Numbered from the stretch's first letter, positions 1 through 9,111 are shown. The stretch is DNA of 64,000 nt from an uncultured Bacilli bacterium (GCA_934098385.1 CAKOOJ010000001.1:124001-188000), one strand, 5' to 3'. Numbers and translations are program-made. The notes: generated by a model from the letters alone, not told the origin.

Positions 1-976
1 ATGCACCTGAGGTTTTAAATAAATTATCTATATTACTTTTCTTTAGTGTTCCTTTCAATTCTGCAGAATAGACAACTCTAGGAGCTGTGTTTCTTGAAAC
101 ATACTGTGTCATTTTTCCTTTTTGTAACATGCTTGTTAATAGATTAATTGCGATTACTGATTTACCTGTACCAGGCCCTCCAATTACAATAGAAACAGTA
201 TTATCATTATTTAATAAACTTCTTAAAATTTCATCATAAATTATCATTTGATCATCTAATAATCTGAAATTATTGTTTCCAGTCATTAAATTTGTTATTT
301 CATTTTGTAATTTTTTTGAAGGATTAAAATCACTATTTTCAATTTCATATATTATTTTTGATGAATCTCCTTTACTAAATGATTTAGAAATATAATCAAT
401 TAAATTTTGTTTATCATCACTATAGAACATTTTTACCTTTGATAGTAAATCATCAAATATTAAGAAATTAATTATATTATCTTTTTTATAATTATGAAGA
501 ATAACACTAGTCTCAATAATAGCATTATGCTCTTGTATAAATTTATTATAATCGCAAAGCATATCTTTATATGTTAAGACTTGATATGCGGGATGTAATA
601 CTTTTCTTTGTGAATTTCCAACAAATGTTTCTAAAAGGACATCACTGTTATCAACAAGATTAACTTTTGACCACTGTTTTAATTCAAAAATCAAAATTTT
701 TTCCTTATTATTGAAATCATATCCAGTAATCATTAAGTCTATTCTTGATGAAGAAATTGGTAAATTATATTCTAAAATAATAGTACAATCATCTGGTAAA
801 GTACTTATTTTTATAACTTCTGCCATATATGAAAGTGAATTTTCCCACGATTTTTTTTCAGAATCAGATGTATAATGAAAAAGCTTATTTTTAAAATTTT
901 GATTTAATATTTCTACTAAAAGATTATCTTCGATATCTGAAATAAATTCTTTTTTGGTTTTATTATATATAATCAT
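1..976 (-). CDS. Partial DUF2075-type nuclease-helicase (C-terminus outside window)
   Basis: An open frame starts at the ATG at 976 and runs off the left edge after 325 codons. Around residues 65-85 a PD-(D/E)XK-like core is visible (RIDLMI, then ILIFELKQW), followed near residue 260 by a Walker A motif, GGPGTGKSVIAINLL. Proteins of this shape are annotated as DUF2075 / Schlafen group 3-like DNA/RNA helicases and often lie in accessory or defence-related loci. The ATG lies two bases after the TAA of the upstream kinase-methyltransferase gene (TAATCATG), so the two are almost certainly co-transcribed and translationally coupled. Nucleic-acid cleavage and unwinding are inferred from the motifs; the substrate is unknown. 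Confidence 0.75.
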   Translation of the reverse strand, partial: MIIYNKTKKEFISDIEDNLLVEILNQNFKNKLFHYTSDSEKKSWENSLSYMAEVIKISTLPDDCTIILEYNLPISSSRIDLMITGYDFNNKEKILIFELKQWSKVNLVDNSDVLLETFVGNSQRKVLHPAYQVLTYKDMLCDYNKFIQEHNAIIETSVILHNYKKDNIINFLIFDDLLSKVKMFYSDDKQNLIDYISKSFSKGDSSKIIYEIENSDFNPSKKLQNEITNLMTGNNNFRLLDDQMIIYDEILRSLLNNDNTVSIVIGGPGTGKSVIAINLLTSMLQKGKMTQYVSRNTAPRVVYSAELKGTLKKSNIDNLFKTSGA

Positions 977-978
977 GA

Positions 979-2349
979 TTACTTCTTTCTAAGCATATTT
1001 ACTTTATCTTCACATGTATATGTAAGATATTCACCAGTAATATATTGATTTTGTATGAATCTTCTTAAAATTTTCTCATTAAATTTATCTGTCCACGGTT
1101 CGTTAGTATAACCATTTATTTTTTGATAAGTTCCTATGCTTTTTAAATATTTCAAAAATAATTCATAAGAATTAAATTCCATTAAAAATTTATTTCTTTT
1201 TGCAGAAATAGGATATAGCCCTGCTTCATCTACCATTGAATCCATATCAGAAACACTGAATCTTCCTTCAAGTTCTTTTCCAACAAATACTTCTTTTAAG
1301 TAGTCAGTACCTGGAACTGAAAATATTGTTTGTCCAGTTGAAGTTAACATATTTCTTGCTTTTTTAAGTGCTTCAACAGGATTATCCAAATGATGTAAAA
1401 CATAACTAAATATTAATAAGTCATATTTTGATTTAAAATCATATTGCATAAAATCATTATTTATAAAACTGATTTCATTATTTCCAGTAAAAATTTTATT
1501 TTCAGCCACTTGTATCATATCTGGACTAATATCTAACCCTGTTATATTACATCCATCAACTTTACTATCAATTCTTTGAATAATTTTTCCAGCTCCGCAT
1601 CCAATATCAACGATTGTCATTCCATCAGATATTGATGCCATGATTTCACTTTTGATAGGATTTTTAATTCCATGGTAAACAACAAATTCTGCTTTATCAT
1701 CCCATTTTTTTGCCACCTCAGCATTAAATACTTTTTCAACACCTGAATGTTGTGATAATGCTTTACTGAAGTCTAGAAGAAATTCTGTAATTACTTTTTT
1801 AGTTTTTTCTTTACTCTTAATTAGAGAATTGTTTTTAAAAGTTTCAATACATTTTAATAATTCATTGTATGCTACATTCAAATCATCATTAACTATTACA
1901 CAATCATAGCCAATAGCATCTTTAATATTTTGAATATCATTTTTTATTCTTTCTAATGAACGATCTTTACGTCTAAAATTTAAATCTTCTACCGAAGGTG
2001 GCAAGATTAAAATCAATAATGTATTGGGATTTTTCTTTTTCATTTGAATTGCTCTATCTGGCGTTAATTGAAAAATTATATCTTTACTTGATATGATGTG
2101 ATCCATATCTCTTTCAAAACTTCCATAATAATTTCCACCATATTTCCTAACATTAAACATTTCTCCAGATTCAACTAATTTTAGAAATTTTTCTTCATCA
2201 AGAAAGTAGTAATCAAATCCATTCTTTTCACCATCACGAGGTTTTCTTGTAGTGCATGTTGTAAATTTTTTAAATCCAGAATTCTTTAACAACATTTCTG
2301 TTAAAGTTCCTTTTCCAGTCCCACTTGGACCGCTTAAAACTATATTCAT
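979..2349 (-). CDS. Guanylate kinase-like / SAM methyltransferase fusion
   Basis: This 456-residue protein has two domains. Residues 1 to about 185 resemble guanylate kinase: P-loop GPSGTGKGT at 7-15, the GMP-binding stretch TTRKPRDGE, and GNYYGS. From about residue 215 comes a class I methyltransferase with motif I VDIGCGAGK, then GLDIS and the LHHLDNP region typical of UbiE/Methyltransf_11 enzymes. A clear AGGAGG (2358-2363 on the opposite strand) sits nine bases before the ATG. Housekeeping Gmk is a single-domain enzyme of about 200 residues, so this is an accessory fusion. The neighbours are a NUDIX hydrolase upstream and a nuclease-helicase directly downstream. A role in modifying or sensing nucleotides is inference; the methyl acceptor cannot be guessed. 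Confidence 0.8.
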   Translation of the reverse strand: MNIVLSGPSGTGKGTLTEMLLKNSGFKKFTTCTTRKPRDGEKNGFDYYFLDEEKFLKLVESGEMFNVRKYGGNYYGSFERDMDHIISSKDIIFQLTPDRAIQMKKKNPNTLLILILPPSVEDLNFRRKDRSLERIKNDIQNIKDAIGYDCVIVNDDLNVAYNELLKCIETFKNNSLIKSKEKTKKVITEFLLDFSKALSQHSGVEKVFNAEVAKKWDDKAEFVVYHGIKNPIKSEIMASISDGMTIVDIGCGAGKIIQRIDSKVDGCNITGLDISPDMIQVAENKIFTGNNEISFINNDFMQYDFKSKYDLLIFSYVLHHLDNPVEALKKARNMLTSTGQTIFSVPGTDYLKEVFVGKELEGRFSVSDMDSMVDEAGLYPISAKRNKFLMEFNSYELFLKYLKSIGTYQKINGYTNEPWTDKFNEKILRRFIQNQYITGEYLTYTCEDKVNMLRKK

Positions 2350-2422
2350 AGGTCATATCCTCCTTTTATTGATGAATATAATAATATAAACAATTAAAAA
2401 AAGCAATACATTTTGCCGATTA

Positions 2423-2824
2423 TTATTTCATATCTATTTTTATTTCTTCTATTATATGGCCTATATTTCCTTCACCAGCATATTTTGTCATATCAAAGAA
2501 GTTTTCATTAATATCTACCCATTCAAGTTTATTAACTTCTTCAATAAGTTCTACATCTTTGTTAAGAACACCATAGTATACTTCTAATTCTTTATCCCAT
2601 TTAACATAAGTTAAATTCATAAAATGAGTTAGCTCAATATTATCCTTAGTTATGTTAGTTTCCTCAACTAATTCACGATATGCCTCGTTTAAGTCATCAT
2701 TTTCTTTTTCTATTTTGCCACCAACAAGATTATACATTCCCTTGTATGGTTCTTTAGTTCTTTTACACATCAAAGTTTGTTTTAAGTCTTTATCAAAGAC
2801 TACAATAACATTCATTTTCTTCAT
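2423..2824 (-). CDS. NUDIX hydrolase (MutT-like)
   Basis: A 133-residue protein with a NUDIX box: GGKIE near residue 36, then EAYRELVEETNI, in which the RE-x2-EE metal-binding core is intact. The loop between the first Gly and the helix is slightly longer than the classical box. The family hydrolyses nucleoside diphosphates linked to another moiety, often damaged or signalling nucleotides. It is transcribed in the same direction as, and 74 bases before, the guanylate-kinase/methyltransferase fusion, so the cluster has a nucleotide-metabolism theme. The substrate is unknown. Confidence 0.85.
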   Translation of the reverse strand: MKKMNVIVVFDKDLKQTLMCKRTKEPYKGMYNLVGGKIEKENDDLNEAYRELVEETNITKDNIELTHFMNLTYVKWDKELEVYYGVLNKDVELIEEVNKLEWVDINENFFDMTKYAGEGNIGHIIEEIKIDMK

Positions 2825-2895
2825 AAATTACCTCCATTTAAATTATATCATGATATTTATTATTATTTTAAAAAAAAATAAATATCTTTAAAATA

Positions 2896-3646
2896 TTATC
2901 TCTCAAAGTCATCTTCACTATATAAATTATTTAAATCATTATCCCATAAACCATCTATATCAAAGTTAAATTTATTGATATTGCTATAAGTAGCATTTTT
3001 AAAATAACCAAATTTATTTTCAATTAGATAGCCATCTTCATCTTTAAAATTTCTACTAACAACTTTTGGTACAATATAGTGAATTATTGCAAATAAATCT
3101 TTATAGGAATTGTTTTCTTCTAATAGTTCTTGAAATAGCTTATCATAATAATATATTTGAAATTCTCCTTTTTCAATATAACCTTTATTAATTAATTCAT
3201 TAGTTAAAATATTATGTTTTTCTTCATTTAAAAAAGGCGATTTGGTTTTATCTTTTTTATCTATTTGTTTTTTAGTATTTTGTTTATTAGTATTTATTTG
3301 TGTGTCCTTTAGGGTATCTCCTTTAACGGCATGTCCTTTATGGTAATGTGGTGAAATATCTGGTCTTTCATAAATATAATAATCATAATCGAAATGAGCT
3401 TGAATACCATTTATCTTTTCACGATATAAGTATCCTTTATCTTCTAATTCTTTAAGAGTATTTCTAATTGCTTTTTCTCCTCAAGACAAATAGCACATAA
3501 TCCCTTAAAGAGTAGTCCCAGTCATCTGGTAATGATAACATATAAGAAAGAAGTCCTTTAGCTTTAAGGTTTATTTTTTTATCTTGTAAATAATAGTTTG
3601 ACATAATAGTAAAATCTTTTGTTTTTTCTATTCTAAATACAGACAC
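2896..3646 (-). pseudogene. Frameshifted replication-initiator-like HTH protein
   Basis: From a GTG at 3646, preceded by GGAGG seven bases upstream, the frame reads VSVFRIEKTKDF...LSLPDDWDYSL, the start typical of helix-turn-helix replication-initiator/replisome-organiser proteins of plasmids, ICEs and phages. It then breaks. The expected continuation GLCAICLEEKK appears in a second frame and AIRNTLKELEDKGYLYR in a third, and the rest runs open to a TAA at 2896-2898. Two one-base losses within about 35 bases explain it, one next to GGG and one in an A run. The C-terminal part is lysine- and asparagine-rich, then has aromatic stretches. Intact length would be about 250 residues. A sequencing error is possible, but no other core gene in the window shows such damage. 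Confidence 0.7.
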
Positions 3647-3658
3647 TATTTCACCTCC

Positions 3659-3689
3659 AAAAAAAGATACCACTTTTAATAGTGATACC
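3659..3689 (-). terminator. Hairpin plus T-run before the HTH gene (possible attenuator)
   Basis: Read on the minus strand, GGTATCAC and GTGGTATC pair (8 bp including two G-T wobbles) around an eight-base loop and are followed by seven T. The T-run is immediately followed by the GGAGG of the HTH pseudogene, so the element lies between the small upstream ORF and that gene and could attenuate readthrough. Confidence 0.65.
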
Positions 3690-3797
3690 TTAATATTCTA
3701 TTTTATTATTTATTTGTATTTCAAAGTTATATTTATATTTCTTACGATTATAAACACTTAAGCCTTTCATCTTATAGCGACTTTTATAATTATACAT
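3690..3797 (-). CDS. Small basic protein, 35 residues (possible leader ORF)
   Basis: An ATG at 3797 with GAGGT five bases upstream opens a 35-codon frame ending at TAA 3690-3692, directly before a terminator-like hairpin. The predicted peptide starts MYNYKSRYKMKGLSVYN and is rich in Lys, Tyr and Asn. It is not recognised. Its position directly before an attenuator-like hairpin and a replication-initiator-like gene resembles the arrangement of leader peptides on mobile elements, but it may equally be a small stand-alone gene. Confidence 0.45.
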   Translation of the reverse strand: MYNYKSRYKMKGLSVYNRKKYKYNFEIQINNKIEY

Positions 3798-3968
3798 ATA
3801 TACCTCAATTCTTAGCGTTTATAGATTCTAATTAACTTTTTTCTCCCATTAATGTATCGTTAAAAAACATGATGAAAATTACTGTATTTTTTGTATTTTC
3901 TTAAATTTTTTCTTAATTTTTGATTTATCTATTTCTTGTAAAAGTCCATAAATCCTTTAAAATAAAGG

Positions 3969-3997
3969 AAAAATGAGAGATTATTATTTTCTCCCAT
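3969..3997 (-). terminator. Hairpin after the truncated ftsW-type gene
   Basis: On the minus strand ATGGGAGA and TCTCTCAT pair around an AT loop and are followed by TTTTT. It lies immediately downstream of the truncated SEDS gene, on the element side of the junction. A similar ATGGGAGAAAA motif recurs at about 3841-3851. The remaining bases between 3798 and 4005 are AT-rich with no recognisable gene. Confidence 0.5.
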
Positions 3998-4005
3998 CTA
4001 AATGT

Positions 4006-4998
4006 TTAACCTGTAACTGGTACCAAACCAACTACAACAGATAAATTTAAAAGTGTTTGAAATATAATCATAAAAGATAAACCAAAAGATAAATATTTAC
4101 CAAATAAATCTTTCGTATTCATACTTATTTTAATACATCTATAAAATATAAATATAAAGAATGAACTAACTAATAATACACCAATAAATCCTAACTCTTC
4201 ACTAATAATAGAAAATATAAAATCAGTTTGAGGTTCAGGAAGATAAAAATGTTTTTGAATACTTTTTCCTATTCCCATACCAAATAAACCTCCAGGACCG
4301 ATAGCATATAAACTTTGTATTATTTGAAAACCACTACCTAGCGGATCAGTCCATGGATTAATAAACGAAATTATTCTTGCCATTCTATATGGTGCAATTA
4401 TAATTAATCCTACTATGCCTACCAAGCCACATACTCCTATTTTAACAAAGAAAGATAATTTAACTTTAGAAATAAATATCATTGCTACTAAACACATTGT
4501 TATAACCATAGCAGTACCAAAATCAGGTTCTAACATTATAAGAAGAAAGAATACACCAATTACACTTATAATAGGAAAAACACCCTTTTTAATATCATAC
4601 ATTATATTATAATTATTACTTAAGTATTTACTAACAAATATAACTAAACCTATCTTAGCTGCTTCACTAGGCTGTAAACCAAATCCACCTAAACCAAACC
4701 AACTTCTACTACCATTTCTAACTACTCCAATTCCTGGAATTAAAACAAGTATTAATAAAATAAAACATATTAAAATAATTAAATTAGATTTTTTTTTATA
4801 TAAATTATAATCTATTTTTGATGTAATATACATACCTATAATACCTATTATATAAAATACAAATTGATTAATAAAATATTTATAAGGATTATTGAATTTA
4901 AATTCTGCCCATATATTACTAGATGAATAAATCATAAAACAACCAAATAATGCTAAAATAACTACACTTATAAATAATTTATAATCAGCGTTTTTCAA
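4006..4998 (-). CDS. ftsW: FtsW/SpoVE-type SEDS glycosyltransferase, C-terminally truncated
   Basis: A polytopic membrane protein of the SEDS family, which polymerises lipid II in cell division or sporulation together with a class B PBP. Family signatures are present, including GGFGLQPSEAAKIGLVIF, the PDFGTA loop and GEELGFIG-like ISEELGFIG. The preferred start is TTG at 4998, six bases after AGGTGA; a GTG at 5007 lacks such a site. The protein stops directly after VGLVPVTG. In intact members this is followed by IPLPFISYGG and the last membrane segment, so about 40-60 residues are missing. The sequence beyond the stop does not encode them in any frame, which points to an insertion junction at about 4006. 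It follows mraY in the same operon. Whether the stub is functional is doubtful. Confidence 0.8.
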   Translation of the reverse strand: MKNADYKLFISVVILALFGCFMIYSSSNIWAEFKFNNPYKYFINQFVFYIIGIIGMYITSKIDYNLYKKKSNLIILICFILLILVLIPGIGVVRNGSRSWFGLGGFGLQPSEAAKIGLVIFVSKYLSNNYNIMYDIKKGVFPIISVIGVFFLLIMLEPDFGTAMVITMCLVAMIFISKVKLSFFVKIGVCGLVGIVGLIIIAPYRMARIISFINPWTDPLGSGFQIIQSLYAIGPGGLFGMGIGKSIQKHFYLPEPQTDFIFSIISEELGFIGVLLVSSFFIFIFYRCIKISMNTKDLFGKYLSFGLSFMIIFQTLLNLSVVVGLVPVTG

Positions 4999-5021
4999 GA
5001 TAATCACCTATTTAATTATAT

Positions 5022-5048
5022 AAAAAAAAGTATGATTTATAACCATAC
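5022..5048 (-). terminator. Terminator overlapping the mraY stop
   Basis: On the minus strand GTATG and CATAC pair around a nine-base AT loop and are followed by eight T. The stem includes the last codons of mraY, so it could partly uncouple ftsW from mraY. Confidence 0.6.
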
Positions 5049-6029
5049 TCCGTATATTATGCCTAGCATACCTAACATAAAACCTGCTATCCAAAATAAT
5101 TTTACTATATCTGTTTCACTCCAACCTAGTTGTTCGAAATGATGATGAAGTGGTGCTTTCTTAAATATTTTCTTATTAAATTTTCTAATTGCAATTATTT
5201 GAATTAAACTAGATAAAGTTTCTACTACAAATACTCCACCAATAATTGCTAAACTTATTTCATGTCTTGTAACTATTGCAACTGTTGCAAGTGCACCACC
5301 TAAAGCTAAACTACCAGTATCTCCCATAAATACTTTTGCCGGATGAGTATTAAATACTAAAAATCCTAACAATGCTCCAACAAGAACAAAACAGAATATC
5401 GCAATTTCTTGATAACCACTTATCCAATAAGATCCCCAAGCAATAACTCCATAAGACAAGAAAGCCATAACTGATAATCCACCACATAAGCCATCAAGTC
5501 CATCAGTAATATTAACGGCATTTGTTGTTCCAACTAATAAGAATAATATAAATATACCAAAGAAATAACCCATTTGTAATTTAAATCCGAATAAACTAAT
5601 TGTTAAATCTGTTAAACCACCATTATATTTATAAATAAAATAGAATATTATTGCAATCAATAATTGTACAATAAATTTAATTTTAATGGATATGCCTTCA
5701 TTATTATGTCTTTTTATTTTTAACATATCATCTATATAACCTAATAATCCATAAGATATAAATACAAATATTAATATTATTAAATTATGATTAAACTTCA
5801 AACTACCTTTAAAATATAAAAGCAATATACTTATAATGGTAGGTATAATAAATATTAGTCCTCCTATTGTAGGAGTACCTTCTTTCTTTATATGTCTATC
5901 ATTTATTAATTTACATGTTTGTTGTCCTAATTTCTTTTTTCTTAGTATTGGTATTATTATTAAGCCAGCGATTAGAGATATTATAAAGCCTAACATTATA
6001 CCAAGTACTGTTTTTGCTAAAATTAACAT
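5037..6029 (-). CDS. mraY: Phospho-MurNAc-pentapeptide transferase
   Basis: A 330-residue polytopic membrane enzyme that transfers phospho-MurNAc-pentapeptide from UDP to undecaprenyl phosphate, giving lipid I. Family motifs are intact: GTPTIGG at 51-57, YIDD at 98-101, NAVNITDGLDG at 170-180, a GDTGSLALGG segment and HHHFE near residue 290. Length is normal. AGGTGG lies just upstream of the ATG. It is followed by the truncated SEDS gene, the normal division-and-cell-wall pairing, and preceded by pyk after a terminator. Confidence 0.97.
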   Translation of the reverse strand: MLILAKTVLGIMLGFIISLIAGLIIIPILRKKKLGQQTCKLINDRHIKKEGTPTIGGLIFIIPTIISILLLYFKGSLKFNHNLIILIFVFISYGLLGYIDDMLKIKRHNNEGISIKIKFIVQLLIAIIFYFIYKYNGGLTDLTISLFGFKLQMGYFFGIFILFLLVGTTNAVNITDGLDGLCGGLSVMAFLSYGVIAWGSYWISGYQEIAIFCFVLVGALLGFLVFNTHPAKVFMGDTGSLALGGALATVAIVTRHEISLAIIGGVFVVETLSSLIQIIAIRKFNKKIFKKAPLHHHFEQLGWSETDIVKLFWIAGFMLGMLGIIYGVWL

Positions 6030-6072
6030 ATTGCCACCTCTTATTTAATTATACACTAAATATTATATTTAT

Positions 6073-6108
6073 AAAACAAAATCAGTATAACTTTACTATT
6101 ATACTGAT
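6073..6108 (-). terminator. Terminator after pyk
   Basis: On the minus strand ATCAGTATAA and TTATACTGAT form a 10-bp perfect stem followed by TTTGTTTT, directly after the pyk stop codon. Confidence 0.85.
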
Positions 6109-6119
6109 CAAAGTTTACA

Positions 6120-7520
6120 TTATATTCTTTCTATTTTAATAAAATTAGTATGTGCTGTAGCAGGACTTCCACCAACAACAACTACGATATCATCTTTATT
6201 TAAATTTAGAATATTTTTGGCTGCTTCTACTCCATCTTTAACTATATCATCTGTATCATCATAAGTAGGAACAATACTTGTATATACTCCCCATTTAAGC
6301 GATAAATTTCTTGCTACTTTTCTATCTGTTGTAGTTGCAATTATAAATGAGTTTGGTCTAAGAGATGCAATATCTATTGCTGTTTTACCTGTTAAAGTTG
6401 ATGCAACTATAGCTTTTACTGGTAGATAATCTGCTGCATCTACTGCACATCTTGCAATAATATTATGTATCTTATTACCTCTTAATATGTATTCGTCCAT
6501 ATCATATTTAGTAATCTTTTCTGCACTCTCACATATTTTAGACATTGTTTTAATTGTTTCTACTGGATAATTACCTATTGTTGTTTCATCACTAGTCATT
6601 ATTGCATCACAACCAGCAAGTACTGCATTTGAAACATCTGTAACTTCTGCATTAGTTGGTCTAATATTAGTTTTCATACTATACATCATTTGAGTAGCCA
6701 TTATAACACCTTTACTCTTAGTATGACACATATCTATCATTTTTTGTTGATATTCAGGTAAATTTTCAAATCCAGTTTCTATTCCTAAATCTCCTCTTGC
6801 AACCATTATATAATCAGATGCATCAACTATTTCCTCTAAATTATCCATAGCATATTGTGTTTCAACTTTAGAAATTATTGTCATTTCAGGTTTACCATAT
6901 TCTTTACATAATTCTTTTACAGCAATTACATCTTCTTTACTATTAACAAATGATATTGCTAAAAAATCACCATCGTTGTCACATGCATACTTAATATCTT
7001 CTTTATCCTTTTCAGAAATATATGGAACATTAAGTTTTATACCAGGCATGCATACTCCACGTCTACTTTTTATAACTCCACTATTCATTATTTCACATGT
7101 AATACCATCATTTTCAATACTACGTACAATAAGTTCATAGAAACCATCATCTAATAATATTTTAGAACCAACACATAAATCTTTTAAAACACCTTTATAA
7201 TTTAATGATATAACTTCATTAGTTCCTACTACATCTTCCTCAACTATTCTGATCGTGTTACCTTTAACTAATTCTATTTTATCATCTTTAAAATTACAAG
7301 TTCTTAAATCTGGTCCTTTAGTATCATATAATATTCCGATATCAGCACCTAATTCTTCTCTTGCTCTTTTAACTAAACTTTCATCTAATCTTCTTTCTTC
7401 AATAGTTGCATGTGAAAAATTAATTCTTGCAACATTCATACCTGCTTCTACTAATCCCTTAAAGTTTTCCCAATTTTGTGTAGCAGGTCCTATACTACAA
7501 ATTATCTTTGTTTTTTTCAT
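6120..7520 (-). CDS. pyk: Pyruvate kinase
   Basis: A 466-residue glycolytic enzyme converting phosphoenolpyruvate and ADP to pyruvate and ATP. It begins KTKIICSIGPAT and contains MVARGDLGIE, the active-site region with MATQMMYSM, and VTDVSNAVLAGCDAIMTSDETTIG. It lacks the extra C-terminal PEP-utiliser domain found in many Bacilli enzymes, so it is the compact form. AAGGAG precedes the ATG. A terminator follows it, so it is probably monocistronic. Confidence 0.97.
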   Translation of the reverse strand: MKKTKIICSIGPATQNWENFKGLVEAGMNVARINFSHATIEERRLDESLVKRAREELGADIGILYDTKGPDLRTCNFKDDKIELVKGNTIRIVEEDVVGTNEVISLNYKGVLKDLCVGSKILLDDGFYELIVRSIENDGITCEIMNSGVIKSRRGVCMPGIKLNVPYISEKDKEDIKYACDNDGDFLAISFVNSKEDVIAVKELCKEYGKPEMTIISKVETQYAMDNLEEIVDASDYIMVARGDLGIETGFENLPEYQQKMIDMCHTKSKGVIMATQMMYSMKTNIRPTNAEVTDVSNAVLAGCDAIMTSDETTIGNYPVETIKTMSKICESAEKITKYDMDEYILRGNKIHNIIARCAVDAADYLPVKAIVASTLTGKTAIDIASLRPNSFIIATTTDRKVARNLSLKWGVYTSIVPTYDDTDDIVKDGVEAAKNILNLNKDDIVVVVGGSPATAHTNFIKIERI

Positions 7521-7608
7521 TTTCTAATACTCCTTTTTTTTACCGAACAGAGTAAATTATATAATGAATTATAATACATTGTCAATACGTTTAACTTATT
7601 TTCACTAC

Positions 7609-7647
7609 AAAAAAAGATTAAACTTTCATAGTACTTTTTAATCTTTT
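7609..7647 (-). terminator. Terminator overlapping the sigE stop
   Basis: On the minus strand AAAGATTAAA pairs with TTTAATCTTT and is followed by a T-run. The 5' arm lies inside the last codons of sigE. Confidence 0.7.
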
Positions 7648-8307
7648 TATTACTTTTTTTTCTATTCTAGATATATATGATTGACTAATACCTAACATAT
7701 TTGCAACTTCTTTTTGAGTATATTCTTCGGTATTATTTAAACCATATCTTAATTTCATTATATGTCTTTCTCTATCACTTAAACTATTAAGTTCATTTTC
7801 TAACATTTTTTTATCTATTTTATTTTCAAATTCTTTATATACTATATCATCATCTGTTCCTAATATATCTTCTAAATGTAATTCATTACCTTCTGCATCA
7901 TAATTTAATGCATCTTCAAAACTAATTTCACTTTTTCTTCTTTTATTTTTCCTTAAAAACATTAATATTTCATTTGCTATACACCTTGAACAATATGTAG
8001 CAAGTTTTATATTTTTATCCATTTTATATGTATTTATACCTTTTATTAATCCTATAGAACCAATACTAACTAAATCTTCTAAATCATATCCTGTATTTTC
8101 ATATTTTTTGGCTAAAAAAACTACTAATCTAACATTATGTTCTATAAGTTTATTTCTTGCTTCCATATCACCATTACTAGCAAGTATAAGATATTTAGTT
8201 TCTTCTTCACTACTAAGTGGTGGCGGTAAAATATCAGTACTTCCTAAAAATAAACATATGTTATCTTTATAAAATAACTTAATAATTAATCTCATTAATC
8301 TTTTCAT
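7618..8307 (-). CDS. sigE: Sporulation sigma factor pro-sigma-E
   Basis: A 229-residue sigma-70 family factor, the early mother-cell regulator of sporulation. The N-terminus has an extra segment before PPPLSSEEE, matching the pro-sequence that SpoIIGA removes in Bacillus and Clostridia. Region 2 (NVRLVVFLAKKYENTGYDLE, then IGSIGLIKGI and KLATYCSRCIANEI) and the region 4 helix-turn-helix (YTQKEVANMLGISQSYISRI, about 196-215) are intact. Its start overlaps the stop of spoIIGA by four bases, the classic spoIIGA-sigE operon. This is direct evidence that the organism is, or recently was, spore-forming. Confidence 0.95.
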   Translation of the reverse strand: MKRLMRLIIKLFYKDNICLFLGSTDILPPPLSSEEETKYLILASNGDMEARNKLIEHNVRLVVFLAKKYENTGYDLEDLVSIGSIGLIKGINTYKMDKNIKLATYCSRCIANEILMFLRKNKRRKSEISFEDALNYDAEGNELHLEDILGTDDDIVYKEFENKIDKKMLENELNSLSDRERHIMKLRYGLNNTEEYTQKEVANMLGISQSYISRIEKKVIKRLKSTMKV

Positions 8308-9062
8308 ATTTCAAGTATCCTTTCATTTAATATACAATCATATTTTAAATTTTCACTTATACCTATTAAACACTTATCATATTTTTTATTATCTATTAAT
8401 ATATATTCAGGTATAATACATTTTAATAATCCATTATTATTTAATGAACTAAATGGAACATAAATAACATTATATTTAGTAACGTTTATATATTTTTTAT
8501 TAAGTAATATTATCGGCCGTTTAAAATATGGATCAATTAATTTATTACCAGTGTCTAAAAAACCTTCAATGTTTATAGTTTTATTTTTCAACTTTATTAT
8601 GACATTATATATAGTATTAATTTTTCTTTTAAAACTCATAAATTCTTTTATATATAAAAATATTATAATAGGACTTATTAATAGGAGTATAATTATATTT
8701 ATACTATATCCATTATTAATAAATATAAAACTATCTACTTTATATCCTAAACTATCATTTATTAAGTATAAACTACCTCCTAATACTATACTAATTATAT
8801 ATAGATAAAATAATTTATTAAAAAATTTATTTTTACCAAATGTTATATATATCATTAATAAACTAATTAATATTTTATATAAATTAAATTCTAATGTATT
8901 TAATTTAAAAAATAATAAAATGATTGATAAACTACCAGCTAAAGAACCAAGTATTATTCTATATATTTTAGTTTGTAGTTTTAATAAGAATTTAACACCA
9001 CTTAGTATATAAAAATCCATTATTAAATTAATTAAAAAAACTAGGTCCAGATATACAATCAT
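8304..9062 (-). CDS. spoIIGA: Sigma-E processing peptidase SpoIIGA
   Basis: A membrane aspartic protease that cleaves pro-sigma-E after septation. The N-terminal half holds several hydrophobic segments (start IVYLDLVFLINLIMDF, typical of the family) and the C-terminal half has the aspartyl signature DTGN within GFLDTGNKLIDPYF. The start chosen is the ATG at 9062, preceded by AGGTGAT. A longer upstream frame lacks a site and would add an unusual 22-residue extension. The product is then 252 residues. The four-base overlap with sigE fixes the operon assignment. Confidence 0.93.
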   Translation of the reverse strand: MIVYLDLVFLINLIMDFYILSGVKFLLKLQTKIYRIILGSLAGSLSIILLFFKLNTLEFNLYKILISLLMIYITFGKNKFFNKLFYLYIISIVLGGSLYLINDSLGYKVDSFIFINNGYSINIIILLLISPIIIFLYIKEFMSFKRKINTIYNVIIKLKNKTINIEGFLDTGNKLIDPYFKRPIILLNKKYINVTKYNVIYVPFSSLNNNGLLKCIIPEYILIDNKKYDKCLIGISENLKYDCILNERILEI

Positions 9063-9111
9063 AGTATCACCTAGTATATTATAAAATATGTTTTTTAAAT
9101 AAATTGTCAAA

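Noticed and set aside
3464..3673. A stand-alone 69-residue gene
   Set aside because: The frame is the 5' piece of a longer HTH gene that continues in other frames; the better start is the GTG at 3646.
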